This document shows, one piece after another, positions 1 through 11,560 of a stretch of DNA of 64,000 bases. The notes under the pieces were generated by a model. That model searched no databases. It worked only from the letters and a program-made list of their open reading frames with translations, and was not told where the DNA came from. The DNA comes from Gnetum montanum (lineage: Eukaryota; Streptophyta; Gnetopsida; Gnetales; Gnetaceae): contig MNCI01028947.1 in the NCBI GenBank assembly GCA_015680685.1, positions 144,195 through 208,194 of the forward strand, in the 5' to 3' direction. The position numbers were made by a program, and so were the translations under genes. How positions within the stretch are numbered: the stretch's first letter is position 1; each line of letters starts with the position of its first letter.

Positions 1-66
1 NNNNNNNNNNNNNNNNNNNNNNNNNNNNNNNNNNNNNNNNNNNNNNNNNNNNNNNNNNNNNNNNNN
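1..66. other. Assembly gap (N run)
   Basis: Sixty-six N at the window edge. The sequence that follows is already inside the 3' part of element A's integrase region, so the 3' end of A (post-integrase region and 3' LTR) is lost in or beyond this gap. Confidence 0.99.
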
Positions 67-1160
67 TTGCATAAATAATATAAGGTCCTTCCCATAGTGT
101 TTGAAATTTAGTACGTGGTGGCACATGTGTGGGATTCCAGTAGCGAATCTTATCTCTTGGCTAATATTTGAATTTCCTAATTCTTAGGTCATGACATTGT
201 TTATTGAAGGCCTTGTGTAATTCGTTAGATGACAGGGTAGCTAATCGATTTTCATCTAGTAAGTTAAGGGTTACTAACCATTGTTTTTGTACTAGATCAA
301 GGTCAAAGTTGAGGTTACATGTCATGGATAGTGTACAGAGCTTAATTTGAATGGGAAGCATTGGTAATTTACCATACACTAACTCATAGGAAGAGTAGCC
401 TATAGGGAGTTTCCATGTGGAGCGATATGCCCAAAGAACATTGTTCAGTTTAGTGCTCCAGTCTCACCTAAACTTGCTAATGGTTTTTGTCAATATCTTC
501 ATAATCTCCTTATTGGTGACTTCTGCTTGACTATTCGCTTGGGGATGGTATGGCGTAGTCAATTTATGCTCAACCCCTAAGCGTTGTAGTAATTTCCAAA
601 AAGTTTCACCTATGAAGTGTGTACCATTGTGTAAAATAAGTGCACATGGCATACCAAACCTATTTATGATTTGTTGTTGAACAAATAAAGTAGCTATAGA
701 TGATGTACAATCTTTAACAGTAGCTACTTTGGTCCATTTTGTTAGGTAATCAACAACAATAATAATATAAGATTTCCCATTAGACATTGGTGTAATTGGC
801 CCCATAAAATCAATTCCCCGAATGTTGAAGGGTTCTAATAGTTGAATCTATTATTTCAGACCCTCCATTCTAGTAGTCATTCCCCCATCACATTTACAAT
901 GCTCATAAAATTGGACAAAACGATGGGCGTCGGCCAATAATATTCTACAAGTAGGATCTTAATAGTTGTTCATCTCCTAGTGTAATGATTCCCATAAGGA
1001 CCCTTATGAGCATCTTGGAGAACTCAGAGTCGATCTATATCAGGAACACACCATTGAACCAAGCCATTAGGACACACTTTGTAAAGTTGCTCATTGATCT
1101 CCATAAAGTACTTGGCTTGGTGAAGAAACTATTATTTCTTCTTAAGGTTTAACTCTTGTG
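67..1160 (-). pseudogene. Integrase domain of element A (broken)
   Basis: Inserts retrotransposon cDNA into the host genome. The core lies at 464-830, starting with NIRGIDFMGP, then VVDYLTKW with the first catalytic Asp, then LILHNGTHF where the second catalytic Asp is His, then QAEVTNKEI with the catalytic Glu. Upstream (about 880-1080) is a decayed HHCC zinc-finger region with DAHKGPYGNHY and a YWPT motif. Downstream, 161-379 holds the conserved C-terminal segment (LDENRLATL, HKAFNKQCHDL) also seen in E at 45011-45199. Stops and the lost Asp make it inactive. Confidence 0.88.
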
Positions 1161-1164
1161 GTGT

Positions 1165-1665
1165 TTGTTGGGTGAGGATATAGGTAAGAATGCTACTGTA
1201 CTAGTTGGTCTCCATGGGTAATTAATTATTCACTACACCAACAAAGAGAAATTCATTAGGGAAATGATCAGAAATTGGATACTCATTCTCTTTATTGTCC
1301 CATCGCAACTGAGATAAATGATCAGAAACTACATTGTTGGTGCCCTTGTGATCGATCATCGTTAAATCGAACTCTTGTAAGATTATAAGCCATTATATGA
1401 TATGAGGAATTACCATTGGCTTTTTAATGAGGAACTAAATTGCACTATGATCTATTTGTATATATACTTTATATCCCAATACATAGTGTTTAAAATTTTC
1501 TAGTGCAAACACTACAACCATTAATTCTTTCTTTGTGGTAGTGTAGTTAAGTTGTGCATCAGCGATACTTCTACTTGCATAATGGATGTAATAAGGATAC
1601 TTCTATCATCTAATTGTGTAAGTACAACTCCTAAGGCATAGTTGGATGTGTGGATTTAATAGCCT
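1165..1665 (-). pseudogene. RNase H domain of element A
   Basis: Degrades the RNA strand of the RNA-DNA hybrid during reverse transcription. Motifs in order are SNYALGVVLTQLDD, LNYTTTKKELMVVVFALENF, VLGYKVYIQIDHSAI, ILQEFDLTMIDHKGTNNVV and SDHLSQ. The same motifs occur in E at 43730-44075. It contains stops at expected Trp or Gln codons. Its upstream edge joins directly to the RT N-terminus because the RT core is missing. Confidence 0.85.
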
Positions 1666-2100
1666 GAAATCTATGCACATCCTCCATTTGCCTCCATTTT
1701 AGGCACAATAGCTAAGGGGCTAACCCATTTGCTATCAGCAATGGGGTATATGAGCCTAACCTTGAAATGCTATTCGATTTCTTTCTTAACCACTTGCTTC
1801 AGCGTAGGGTTCAATCACCTCTGTGGTTGTCTTCGAGGCTTCATGGAGGGGTTAGTATAAATTCTATGTTGGCATATCCTAGGATCTATTCTAGTTAATT
1901 CAAGATATGACCAAGCAAAGGCTTCTAACCATTTATTTATTGCCTTCAATAGTTCTTGTTTTTGTTGAGGAGAAAGCTTAGTGTTGATAATTACTGACTT
2001 TTCATTTTTAGGGAACATGTATTCCATACTAGTGGGCAATGGTTTTAGCTTAAGGGGCTCTTGCTTAAATTTCTCAGGGATTTCCAACTTTCCACAATTG
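1666..2100 (-). pseudogene. RT N-terminal remnant and protease-RT linker of element A
   Basis: The linker (1815-2087) reads as one frame, starting near MEIPEKFKQEPLKLKPLP and containing INKWLEAFAWSY; it matches E at 42570-42830. It is followed by the first part of RT (VSPLAIVPK). About 25 codons later the sequence jumps to the RNase H motif SNYALGVVL. The DGYSGYNQI, MPFGLCNAP and FMDD segments present in E are absent, so most of RT has been deleted. Confidence 0.82.
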
Positions 2101-2369
2101 ATATTTTCAAGGTTAAGACTTAGAAGTTAGCGGTGGACTTACTCTAATGCGTCTATGCTATCAATGTAACCATAAGTCAAACCCTTAGTTGGTTTTATGC
2201 ATATGAGTGAACTGCTTTCTTGATTAGTTGTTAGCCACTGGGTGTCTTCCTATCGTGTGCCTCCTACATACATGCATCTTTATATGTTAATCACTTGTGC
2301 ACACTGATTGCATGCATGCAATGCTAAACTTTGCACAAACCATGATCTTTGCATGCAATTACACCCTAT

Positions 2370-2985
2370 GTCATTTTATGTGATACATGAAACTTTCTTC
2401 TTCTCAATCTTTCCAAATGTATTTTTCTTTGATATTTCTAAAAAAAGATCATGGATTCCTAAGCATGCATCGATGGTGCTTAGCCATGCTCTTTCCATTA
2501 TGATTGGGAAGTCCCCATTATTGTTGTTTACTTGAATCACTAGGGAGTCAGCTAGGTATGACCACCCACAAATAGTGGTAACAATGTCTTCCACTAGTCC
2601 CAATGGGATAGAGATGGACTGGTTGGCCAGCTTTAAATGGATGTTGCTCTTTTCAATGGAGGTAGGTTCTAGGCCTTGTACATTTCTTGAGAAATCAAGT
2701 TGACACTAGAACTTGAATTCAAAAGAGCCTTGCATGAAACATTTTTAGCAATTTGTAAGTATATTAGGAAACTCCCTGGATCAGAGAATTTCCTAGGAAG
2801 ATGGCCAGCTTTGATCCAATCGGTAACGACATGTGTTAGCATGACCGTATGTGTTGAGTGTAGTGATTGGGTTGAAGGGGACTCTGAAGTTTTGATTGAT
2901 ACTGAGGCATCTAAGGAATTAGCTACTTGTGATTTCAAGGGCTTTGTTGGACTATTGGTTCTAAAGAAAGGTCGTTTCTTCATGT
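2370..2985 (-). pseudogene. Retropepsin-like protease of element A
   Basis: Would process the Gag-Pol polyprotein. The flap-to-active-site segment reads CKALLNSSSSVNLISQEMY, where the expected active-site triad DSG has become NSS. The C-terminal half (2376-2603) has the retroelement protease signature DFPIIMERAWLSTIDACLG, equivalent to IIMGRPWL. Both halves align with E at 41930-42300. Loss of the catalytic Asp and a frame break near 2650 mean it is inactive. Confidence 0.8.
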
Positions 2986-2989
2986 GGTT

Positions 2990-4650
2990 TTTGGAACCAA
3001 TAGTAGGTTCAGAGTTAACAACCCTTGTGGCATTGTGTTGCTACGGTTGGGTAGGGATTTCACCCTACATAGCTAGAGGAAGTGGTAGTGGAGCTATTGG
3101 TGGAAGAGATATAGCCAGATGAGAAGGATGATATGCTTGGGGAATATCAACTCTAGAATAGGGAGTCCCATAATACTCGTGGGCTTGGTAGTAAGGTTCA
3201 GGAGTGATGTGACTAGTAGTGTCACATGGAGAGATTGGCTGTTGCATGTAAAATCCATATGGGTTAGGTTACCAGTAAAGATACTGTTGCCTTGGTGGTG
3301 GCATTCCTCATGATTATGAGTGCTACCACTATTGATATTGCTCAATCAGTTGTGGTGGAGTTCCACTGGGATAATATGTTAAGGGTTGTTGAAATTGCCT
3401 TGGGTTACCTTGAGGATAAGGCAACCTTCCAGGTATTTGCATTTTGTTTAATCGTGGGTTGAGTGCATACACCCTAGACTCTTGTAGATGTGAGATTACA
3501 GGGCAACATCCCTTAGGATGGTCATATTGACATATCTCACATACACTATCATTGTCTATTTCTAAATCCACAACCTCTTCAATGATGGAAACTTTGCCCT
3601 GAACCTTGCTATGTGCATGTTTAGCCTCTTTATTTTTTCTTTTCTCACTACCTTACTCTCTAGACTCCTCTACTATTTTAAGGATAGTTTGAAATCTATT
3701 GTCTAGGGAATTCCACATTTGGTCTACCTTTGCTGAAACTTCTGATATCATCTTTTGTATAGAAAAATTTTTTCTATTCACCATCTCTTCGAGTGTTGAC
3801 TCTTTTTCATCCTCACAAAATCTTACTCCCCTCTTCCAAAGGGAAGGATCTTAATTATACTCTTCTACACTTTCTCTCTTCCATAGATCACCTTCTTCCT
3901 TAGCAACTTGCTCCAATAGTCTTTGAATTTGATGGAACCTAAGCTCGAATAGTCTTCCTTGGGCATAAGTCCCAAGGGTTCTTCTTGTTTCATGCTTAAG
4001 CTCATCCATGAGATGGCACAATTGATCCCTTTGCAAATAACCTTGGCTAGGACAACGGTGTAACAGTGCATAATATTGGCCCATGGCAACATCCAAGGGT
4101 TCATGTCCTCCTTGTTTCCAGCCTTGGATTTGCTCTTACAAGTTAGACACTTGGGAGTACATTTGGTACTTGTCATTAAATAGTTCTAACATAGTACTCC
4201 ACCTACGAATGGATTCTAGTTCTAAAGACTGGTATTAGCTTTCTACTTTTTTAACTAGTGTTTGTCGGAACAACTTAAGTTTTTGCTATTTGTTCTCTAT
4301 ATTTTGTAAGGCACACACATCATGGAATGCTTGTAAGTGATTATGAGGATTAGCGTTGTATCCCCCTTCAAATTTTGGGATATTGTTCATATCCAATCTC
4401 TTGATCCTACTATTGTTTTGGTGCCTTGTTGGAATTCTAACAGCCTCATTTATGTTCAATATACTTCAAGTAGTGAGTAGGGGTTCATCATGATTGTCTC
4501 ATCCATGGCGTCTATGATGCCTATGTTGTTTTCTACTCTCCCTTCTTCTATGTTGTGACTCTCTAGAGTGCCCTTGTCCATGGCGTCTATGATGCCTACA
4601 TTTATTTCAATGATGTGAATGATTTCCTATGTTCTAGTTAGTGCAGAAAC
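2990..4650 (-). pseudogene. Gag of element A (N-terminus missing, best preserved gag here)
   Basis: Forms the virus-like particle that packages the element RNA. In one almost continuous frame there is an Arg/His-rich stretch (about 4490-4620, with a repeated 22-bp motif at 4503 and 4577), then the capsid region with RLDMNNIPKFEGGYNANP, then MDVAMGQYYALLHRCPSQGY and KHETRRTLGTYAQGRLFEL. A zinc knuckle CEICQYDHPKGCC (CX2CX3HX4C) lies near 3530. A Pro/Tyr-rich tail spans 3065-3400. About six stops interrupt it. Only about 30 bases separate the primer site from the Arg/His region, whereas E has about 260 more codons there, so the N-terminus was deleted. Confidence 0.88.
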
Positions 4651-4654
4651 AACT

Positions 4655-4676
4655 AAATCCCCAGCAACGACGCCAA
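4655..4676 (-). promoter_or_regulatory. Primer binding site of element A (tRNA-Asp type)
   Basis: On the minus strand the LTR end CTCATCA is followed directly by TTGGCGTCGTTGCTGGGGA. From memory this is close to the complement of the 3' end of plant tRNA-Asp (TGGCGCCGTTGCCGGGGA). The differences are C-to-T changes. It fixes the inner edge of the 5' LTR. Confidence 0.85.
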
Positions 4677-5412
4677 TGATGAGTGGTGAGGTACCCCTAT
4701 GCTCAACCATACGAATACGAGCGTTTCACGCATGATCTAGTTGAATTCCAAGGACTAAGTGCTTATGCACCCGTGTGGAACAAGGATGGGGTGGTTGATT
4801 GTTGTCTTCCCAAGCTTACATGTATGTCATGATTGTATGGTTACGTAAGCTTGAGGCATATGATTTTTATAGCTTTTATGTTTTTATGTCCTGCGCTAGT
4901 AGGGAAGGAGAGAGGTAACTAAGTGACTAATTTAACTTAACTACTCATTAACTAAGTTCTAACTAATCCTAACACCAACATCCATTCTCACTTATCGTAC
5001 ACATCCGAAACTAGTGCAACACTACTGGGATTACCAAACGCTAATTGTTACTGGGTTATCAAGTGTTACACGTATGCTCGCAGTGATTGTACTGAGTGTA
5101 ATTTAATGATTTGCTTAATTAATCAAAATGAATTGCTATGCTAATAACATAAATGTAAAGTGCATAAAATAAAATAAAATAAATGTGTAAGAAAAAAAAT
5201 CTCAAGTGTCGCAAGGATGAATCAAAGAGCTCATCTTTATTGCTGTACACAAGGTGTGCTTAGGTACACAATGCTCAAATAAAGATCTGTCCACACTTAG
5301 ACCTCCTACTACATGCACTTGGAAAAGACTCTAAGTTTCAAACAGACTGCAAGAGTTTTTCTACTTGACTGCTAAAAGACTTTTGTTTTTCCAATTGTGT
5401 GCTTGGGCACTG

Positions 5413-5420
5413 TATTTATA
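5413..5420 (-). promoter_or_regulatory. TATA box of element A LTR
   Basis: TATAAATA on the minus strand, just downstream of the U3 repeats. The same position relative to the U3 repeats is seen in the LTRs at 37531, 50469, 36677 and 55487. Confidence 0.75.
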
Positions 5421-5433
5421 GGCTTGGGAGAAA

Positions 5434-5602
5434 CTACTCTAATAATTAGAGTAACCGCTCTAATAATTAGAATAAACTACTAGAGTAACTGCTCTAATAA
5501 TTAGAATGAACTGCTAGAGTAACTACTCTAATAATTAGAATAAGCCGCTAGAGTAACTACTCTAATAATTAGAATAAACCACTAGAGTAACCACTCTCAT
5601 CA
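5434..5602 (-). repeat. 34-bp tandem repeat in U3 of LTR A
   Basis: Units start at 5480, 5514, 5548 and 5582 (the last is partial), with diverged copies before them. Each unit contains the near-palindrome TCTAATAATTAGA. The array ends exactly at the LTR boundary. It probably works as a promoter or enhancer module, which is inferred only from its place upstream of the TATA box. Confidence 0.9.
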
Positions 5603-7529
5603 TGTGTCTACCATGGCCTAAAACTATAAAACATCTCTTTTATGATATTTTTATTTAGCCTATTTTCCCATCAATTAGCTGTTTAACTTTATAACCAAAA
5701 ACATCAACATATCCATTCACAACATCTATAATATTTATAACATTTACTAGAAGAATAATATTTATAGCCAAAAATGAAACTAAGATTTTAAATTTAAATT
5801 TAAAGTGTCCATAACATACATAGCCATGACCACACTATGTGGCAAAAATGTCAAAAGATAATAACAATTACTTATAACATAGTCTTGGCTAACATTAGCC
5901 ATCAACATGAAAATAAAAGTAATGAGTAGATGGGGGATGCTAAGGGGCATTTGGAGGAGAAAGTGGTGGATCATCTTCACCCTTATTGCTAGGGCCACCA
6001 ATGTCTCATGATGCTTGAAATACAACAACACATAGCTAGTTAGTGATCAATAGCCAAAATCATAACTTAAAATAAAAAAAAACTTAAAATACATCTATCC
6101 TATGGGGATTTAGGCTCCATAACTTCTAGGAGTAGATGTGAAAGGCCTTCCTCCAAATGATGGTGGATCTAGTTCTTTATTATGTTAACCCAGTCAACAA
6201 CCCCAAGATGAATGTTGGAAAGTCCTATTTACCATAGTCCAAGTAGGTGGCTCTCAGGTAATATTAGCCATAGAAGTCTTGCCTACAGTAGTGGTAATCT
6301 GAGAAGTAGGGGATTGCTTCATCATGAGAGTACTCTCAAAAAGCTAATAAGCACTTTCTACTTGTATCCCCTAGATGAACAAATCTCTCTTGCACTATTC
6401 AACTGACTCCTCCTTGAGCCACTTGAGGAAGGCCTCATGATCTACCTTGTACTATCACTTGTGGGCCTTTTATTTTTTTTACTCCACTCTAGGACCCAAG
6501 TAAAGTGATATTTTTAATCCTCAACCTTTTGGGAGATGAGGTCCATTTGCATTTTTTGTTTTCCCATGTTCTATAAAAGTGCTACATTGTCCCAAATGGT
6601 ATGCTAGTAGTAGGCCCATGGATCTCCTTGGTCCACAATTCTCCTGAGTTAGCCACTTGGAATTTCACAAAGGCCTTATAGTCTTGGAGATCCTTAATCA
6701 TCTCCTCCTACCATTGAGTCTTCTCCCTTAACGCCACAACTTCCTCCCATAGAAATTCATTGGACCTTTCTAGCTCCCATGAATTTTTTGTACACAACAT
6801 TGTTATATTATTAGTAGTCTCATACAACTTCAAGGGTCCACTAGATACATTAAAAGGAAGCTTACGCAAGAAGTCAAGCTTCATGTATTGGTTCATGTCC
6901 CACTCCACAGAAGGCACTACACAAGCATGAAACACAATCATAAACATAATGTACAACCTATGATAGCCATAACATAAAACATAGCCAAATAATTGAGGAA
7001 TATAAAATAAAGTCCTTACCTATCTTGGGTGCAACTTGTTGCAACTATTTGATGATGTTCTTAGCCATTCCACACATGAATGCCACCTTTTTTGGGGTCT
7101 CCACCCATGGTTTCACATGAAACTTGGGGACAAGGGACTTAACTAGTGGCTTAGGAACCACTATAAGCATAATAATCATTGAATGGTTAGGACTAAAACT
7201 AAAATTAAGCAATAGGATATAACAAAAGTGTTAAGGTATAGGCATATGAAGCTCCTCCTCTTCTTCTTTTGGAATGATAATGGAGGATGTACCCAGCACT
7301 GCCTCATCAAACAAGGCATATAGGTCATTTATATCTACATTGACAAACACCTTCAACCTCAAGTTGCTTTAGGAGTGTCTCTTTTGCATGCCTTTGTTCT
7401 TCCTCTATAGCAGCTTGGCCTACCATAACCTGATGCTTGTCTACAACCATAGTACATAGAAAAGCGATTAGCATATGAAACCATAACATAGCCATCAACA
7501 TTAAAACATCCAAACATACTAAAACATAC

Positions 7530-8601
7530 CTTTGGTTGCCTATTGTGATGGCTTAAGCTTAAACTTAAGCTTCTTTAGGGCAAGTTGATCTAATGCTAGC
7601 AGTGCTTCCTCCATGGATCTCTTAAGTTTCTTCTTGGCTACCTCTTTGGCCTTCCTACATTGGTGTTTGACCTCCAAGAAGCTCACTAAAAATATGAGAG
7701 GATTCTTATCATCTATGCTATCAGGGACTCACATTGCCTACCATCAAGATCCTTGGTGGTGATGGATAGCGTATCAGCTATCCCCTCTGATGGGTTTTAG
7801 GCCTACACTATGGGATAAATGTGCTTTATCTAAGGCTTAGAAAGTTTGTTTGGGTCTTGGGGAATCCATCGTCCATTGCTATACACCACTAGAAACTTCG
7901 CAAACCTCTTCAAGTAACTAGAAAAGAATGAGAAATGCATGCAAATTATTGTAGAGGCTTTCATGTGGATTCAAAGGGTCTCCTCCTAAAGCCTAGTAGC
8001 CAAAGTAGTTGTCTAGTCGAACCTAGTACCATCCATCAGGACCTCCTTAAAGGTCCACCCTTGTGTGATGCCAATCATCTTCTTTTGTAATAATAGTTTG
8101 GGAAATGCATAAGACCTAAATAAAGGATATGATTCCTTTACATTAGGATTTGTGGAGCTATCCATGGAAATTCTAGAGTGGCCCATGTTGGCATCAAGCC
8201 ACTTTAAAACTTTCCCACAATGGCCTGATTCCTTCACTATCCTGGTGGGAATCTTTGTCTTGTTATCAAGGACATCAACTAAGTTATAAAAGAGGCCCTC
8301 ATCGATGTCCATGCTAACCTTTACACCCCGAATGATGGTGCTAAAATGACCAACCTTCCCATCAAAGGAGTCAATGATGTGTAGCATTTTCATAGCAGGG
8401 ATGAAAGGGATAGGTTCCATAAATAAATCAAGAAAACTTACATGCTAGATATTTGCTTGAATGTACCTAGGTGTCTGTCCCCTCAGCCACTCCTATGCTA
8501 GGATCACCTGACCAAACTTTAGGATGAGAGTATCCTCATGATGTGTTCCTAAAAGTGGTATGGTGACATCAATATAGGTGGAAGGTCTTGCAAGGCAACA
8601 A
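7530..8601 (-). pseudogene. Longest exon block of the 5.6-11.1 kb remnant
   Basis: One frame runs from after the acceptor ATTAG at 8602 through YIDVTIPLLGTHHEDTLILK, MEPIPFIPAMKMLHIIDSF, RGVKVSMDIDEGLFYNLVDV and YLKRFAKFLVVYSNGRWIPQ. It is broken by a few TAG/TGA codons and one frameshift near 7700. The 3' part is Lys/Leu-rich and helical (KRSMEEALLALDQLALKKLK), likely coiled coil, and ends at a GTATG donor. The consistent frame over about 900 bases and the stop pattern argue for a once-coding exon. No family was identified. Confidence 0.5.
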
Positions 8602-9069
8602 CTAATGTTTAGCAACAACATATGCAAGTTTAACAACTAGTCAAAGTAATAGAACACGTAGAGTTTTCATAGCCATAACACATTAGAAGCCATAGCCTTT
8701 ATGTTTACCTTTCTTCTTCTTCTTCAGTGTGGTTTGAGTAGAGGTTCCAAATATAATGGTCTAATCCATGGAATTATTGGAATCTACCCACTAGTTGTGT
8801 ATCAACCCATCATCCTTACACTTCTTGTATAGAAGGTTGAACTTTGTAGTGTAGACGTCAAAGTCCCCTCTTAACTATTGATACATAGTAGTTCTAATCT
8901 AAGGGCCCTTGGTGAATTCATCTAGTTTAGTTTGAGTCACTACCAAGGTTTGATTGTTAATGATCAATCCTTGATCATTGACTCAATACATGCAAGAAAT
9001 TCATAAAATCAATGGAGTTAAGAAAAGTAGCCAATAAAGCCATAAAAATACTATAACAACAATGCTTAC

Positions 9070-9511
9070 CTCTATAGGTGATACATGATGCTAGGTGGAT
9101 TTTGAAACAATTGTGGGCTTCATACACCACCATCAGAGTATTGTCAGCATTATACTGGCTATACTCTGGCATCATCTAGATCTCTGTAAGGTAGCATGGG
9201 CTTATAGTGTCTATTGTTCCCCCTGTTGTCCCAGGAGGCGGATTGTTAGGAATGAATGTGATAATCAAGCCAGATGCCCAAGGTAGTAGGGTCTCCACTG
9301 TGGCCCCAACCATATCTATGGACAAGTGTGACCATAATATCACACTAAAGTTTTGTAGAATATAGCAAGAAATCCCCTTGTTCCAAGTTGGAACCATAAT
9401 GAAATCTTTTCCAAAGGAATGTTAGGGATAGGGGTGTTGGTCTTGGGGTGAACAATATAGAATAGAATGTCCACCAACTCTACAAGGATGAGGATGGGCT
9501 TCAAGTAGATC
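9070..9511 (-). pseudogene. Exon block of the 5.6-11.1 kb remnant
   Basis: 442 bases bounded by a polypyrimidine-AG acceptor (TTTATGTAG) and an AG|GTAAGC donor. It encodes IYLKPILILVELVDILFYIV, then after a frameshift IDMVGATVETLLPWASGLII and YSQYNADNTLMVVYEAHNCF. Both splice sites fit the plant consensus, which is the main support. Function unknown. Confidence 0.45.
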
Positions 9512-9519
9512 CTACATAA

Positions 9520-10980
9520 AGTAAAGCAAAAACATTATGACCAATTAGAATTTCTTAATAAGTTTGGAAAAACATCCTAGTAGGAGGTGAAATTAGCCTA
9601 TGTAAAAAGCTCTAAGGTGTTTATCTAAGTTTGATTAATAAATTCCATAGAAAGCATTATTACAACTTTTCATAGCCTTTTACTTCATAGCCAAAAAATT
9701 ATAGTAGGAATTAAGCCTTAGTCTAAACCATGCATAAAATTAGCAAAAGCATTAAAACTTAGAAAAAAGCATATAGCCATAATAAAAATCTTTCTAAAAA
9801 TAGTAAAAGCTTTAAAATTTATTAAAAAAATTTAAAACATAAGTTTTACATGTTGATAAGAGAAACTACACATATCAATCACATCCATCCCCAAAGGGGT
9901 AAGTTGCTACAACAAGATTCACATAGTTTAGCCAAAAAAATTCATATAAGATCTAATTTTAGTAATTCCACCATGGAAAGAATCTTGAAATCACAAGATT
10001 TGTAGCCATGACCATTACAACTAAAGATACATGACCATTGTTTATATGAAACATAGACAAAACTAGCAAAAACCATAGCCATCACCATTAACCCCCTGTT
10101 CACATAGGGTTGGTAAAAAATTTGTTAAAGCTCCAAACGAAGTGGTTCTAATAGCATTTGAAAGATTAAATCAAGCTCCATGTACTCACACTTAATAAAA
10201 ATTCAAAACCATTGCTGTTTATTAAGAAAAAAATTTATTAATTTGGATAAAAATCTAAGAACAACATGAACCTCCTTTTGACATAGGCCACTCATCCATA
10301 ACCAAAAACCAGCCATAACTGTTGTCATTTTCTTAGAAAAAAGTTGTGAATTTACATACAAATCTAAAATGGTAAAAAAAGCCTAATAACATGATCTTAG
10401 GAAAATAGACATAACTTAATCATTTAAAAGCCAAATAGAACAAGAAAATAGCCATTGGAAAATTTAACCATAGTGCTAAAAATTGGTAACATTATATTTA
10501 AAAAATATCTAGTTGTTTTCTTAAGAAAAAATTATAAAATATCACTTGCTTTCTTCATGTAAAAAAGTGAAAAAGGCAAAACCCAACTTAACATAGCCAT
10601 AAAAACATAGTAAAAATAACTTAAATAATTAATACCCATTAGAAAACATACCAAAATAATGGGATAGGATTTTATTAGAATTTAATTTTGATGAATCTTT
10701 CAGCCTAGATCTAAGAAAAATGGACCTACCTCCAAATTTTTGGAAAAAAGTAGGAAAACAACAAACCTAATTTCAAAAATCAAGTCTACTAAGGCCAAAA
10801 CAACAAAAGAACCATAGATCTATGTAGAAAAAAATAAGAGGTGGGATTTTTTTAGAATTTATATTTGCCCCTTCTATTAGTAGAGATCTATGAAAAATGA
10901 CCCCACACAAGGCAAGGAAAACACAAGAAAACATCAAAAATAGTTAAAAACAAAAGAAAAAATGGATGGAACTACCTACC
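9520..10980. other. AT-rich region, likely intron of the remnant gene
   Basis: No coding signal on either strand. It is rich in A-runs and repeats the short motif CATAGCCAT many times. It lies between the putative first exon (10985-11107) and the exon at 9070-9511, so a long intron is the simplest reading. Confidence 0.4.
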
Positions 10981-11107
10981 CTAGAGTAGCAACGAATGAG
11001 ATCTAGATGGAGATAGGCATAGGTAATCCTTGTTAGTCCTTGTCATGCTTGTTTGCCTTTTGAATCTTTAGGTTTCTACTCTTCCCTCCACATTGTTTTG
11101 GTGCCAT

Positions 11108-11560
11108 GGTAGGCTTAACATTGGGAATAGTTAGAAATTGAGAAGAATTGGAGATCAGTGCTGATTGCAAGGAAGATGGAAGGATTCCATGCTAAATATT
11201 GGTGCTCTCTACAACAAAAATATTTGCCAAAGCTCTCTTCTAACGTACTATTAGTGTAGAATGGCAATTGTGATCGAAAACTTGAGAAATTTGGGATTAA
11301 AACCCACATCAAAACCTAAAACAGCCACCTCTAAGCACTAGTTGCCTGTTCAATGCACCATAACTCTAAGTGCACTAAAGTGCAAGTGGAGAAAATTCTC
11401 TTCCACCCAAAAATATGTGGAAGTCAACCTCATAATTTAAAATTTAAAATTTTTGGATTTTGGGCCCCACCATACACCTTTCCTCTTATCCAAAACCTAC
11501 ACAAACACTAAGTTTTGGCCACTTTTGACAATTAAAGTAATATTTCAATCTTAATTTTCA
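11108..11560. other. Unassigned sequence upstream of the remnant gene
   Basis: No gene recognised. This would be the promoter side of the minus-strand remnant; no convincing TATA box was picked out. The short open frame on the minus strand here has no recognisable domain. Confidence 0.4.

Larger units (their letters stand above)
67..5602 (-). mobile_element. Element A: Athila-like Ty3-gypsy retrotransposon, decayed, 3' end missing
   Basis: Read on the minus strand the order is LTR, primer binding site, gag, protease, RT remnant, RNase H, integrase, which is the Ty3-gypsy order. Protein similarity to element E in this window is continuous across gag to integrase. A has the best preserved gag here, but it lacks the gag N-terminus and most of the reverse transcriptase. 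Its 3' LTR and target duplication cannot be seen. Lineage (Athila-like) is inferred from the tRNA-Asp-type primer site and from E's RT motifs. Confidence 0.9.
4677..5602 (-). repeat. 5' LTR of element A
   Basis: 926 bp, with minus-strand ends TGATGAGAG and ACTCATCA. The inner end (4677-4700, TGATGAGTGGTGAGGTACCC on plus) is shared with every LTR of this superfamily in the window. It carries a TATA box (5413-5420) and U5 repeats around TTACTGGGTTATCAAG. The primer site follows, so this is a 5' LTR. The outermost U3 is the 34-bp repeat array. Confidence 0.88.
5603..11107 (-). pseudogene. Intron-containing gene-like remnant, unknown family
   Basis: Not recognised. A start with MAPKQCGGKSRNLKIQKANK lies at 11107, followed by a possible donor near 10985. 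Exon-like blocks follow at about 9070-9511, 8709-8981, 7530-8601, 7250-7429, 7022-7165 and 6400-6957. Several have good junctions: acceptor ATGTAG|G at 9512 and donor AG|GTAAGC at 9070; donor AG|GTAAAC at 8708; donor AAAG|GTATG near 7530. The intervening DNA is AT-rich. Stops are mainly TAG or TGA at likely Gln, Trp or Arg codons, plus frameshifts. It is either a dead host gene or cargo of a mobile element. Confidence 0.5.

Noticed and set aside
2700-3122. 140-codon plus-strand open frame
   Set aside because: It is antisense to the better supported protease and gag tail of element A on the minus strand.
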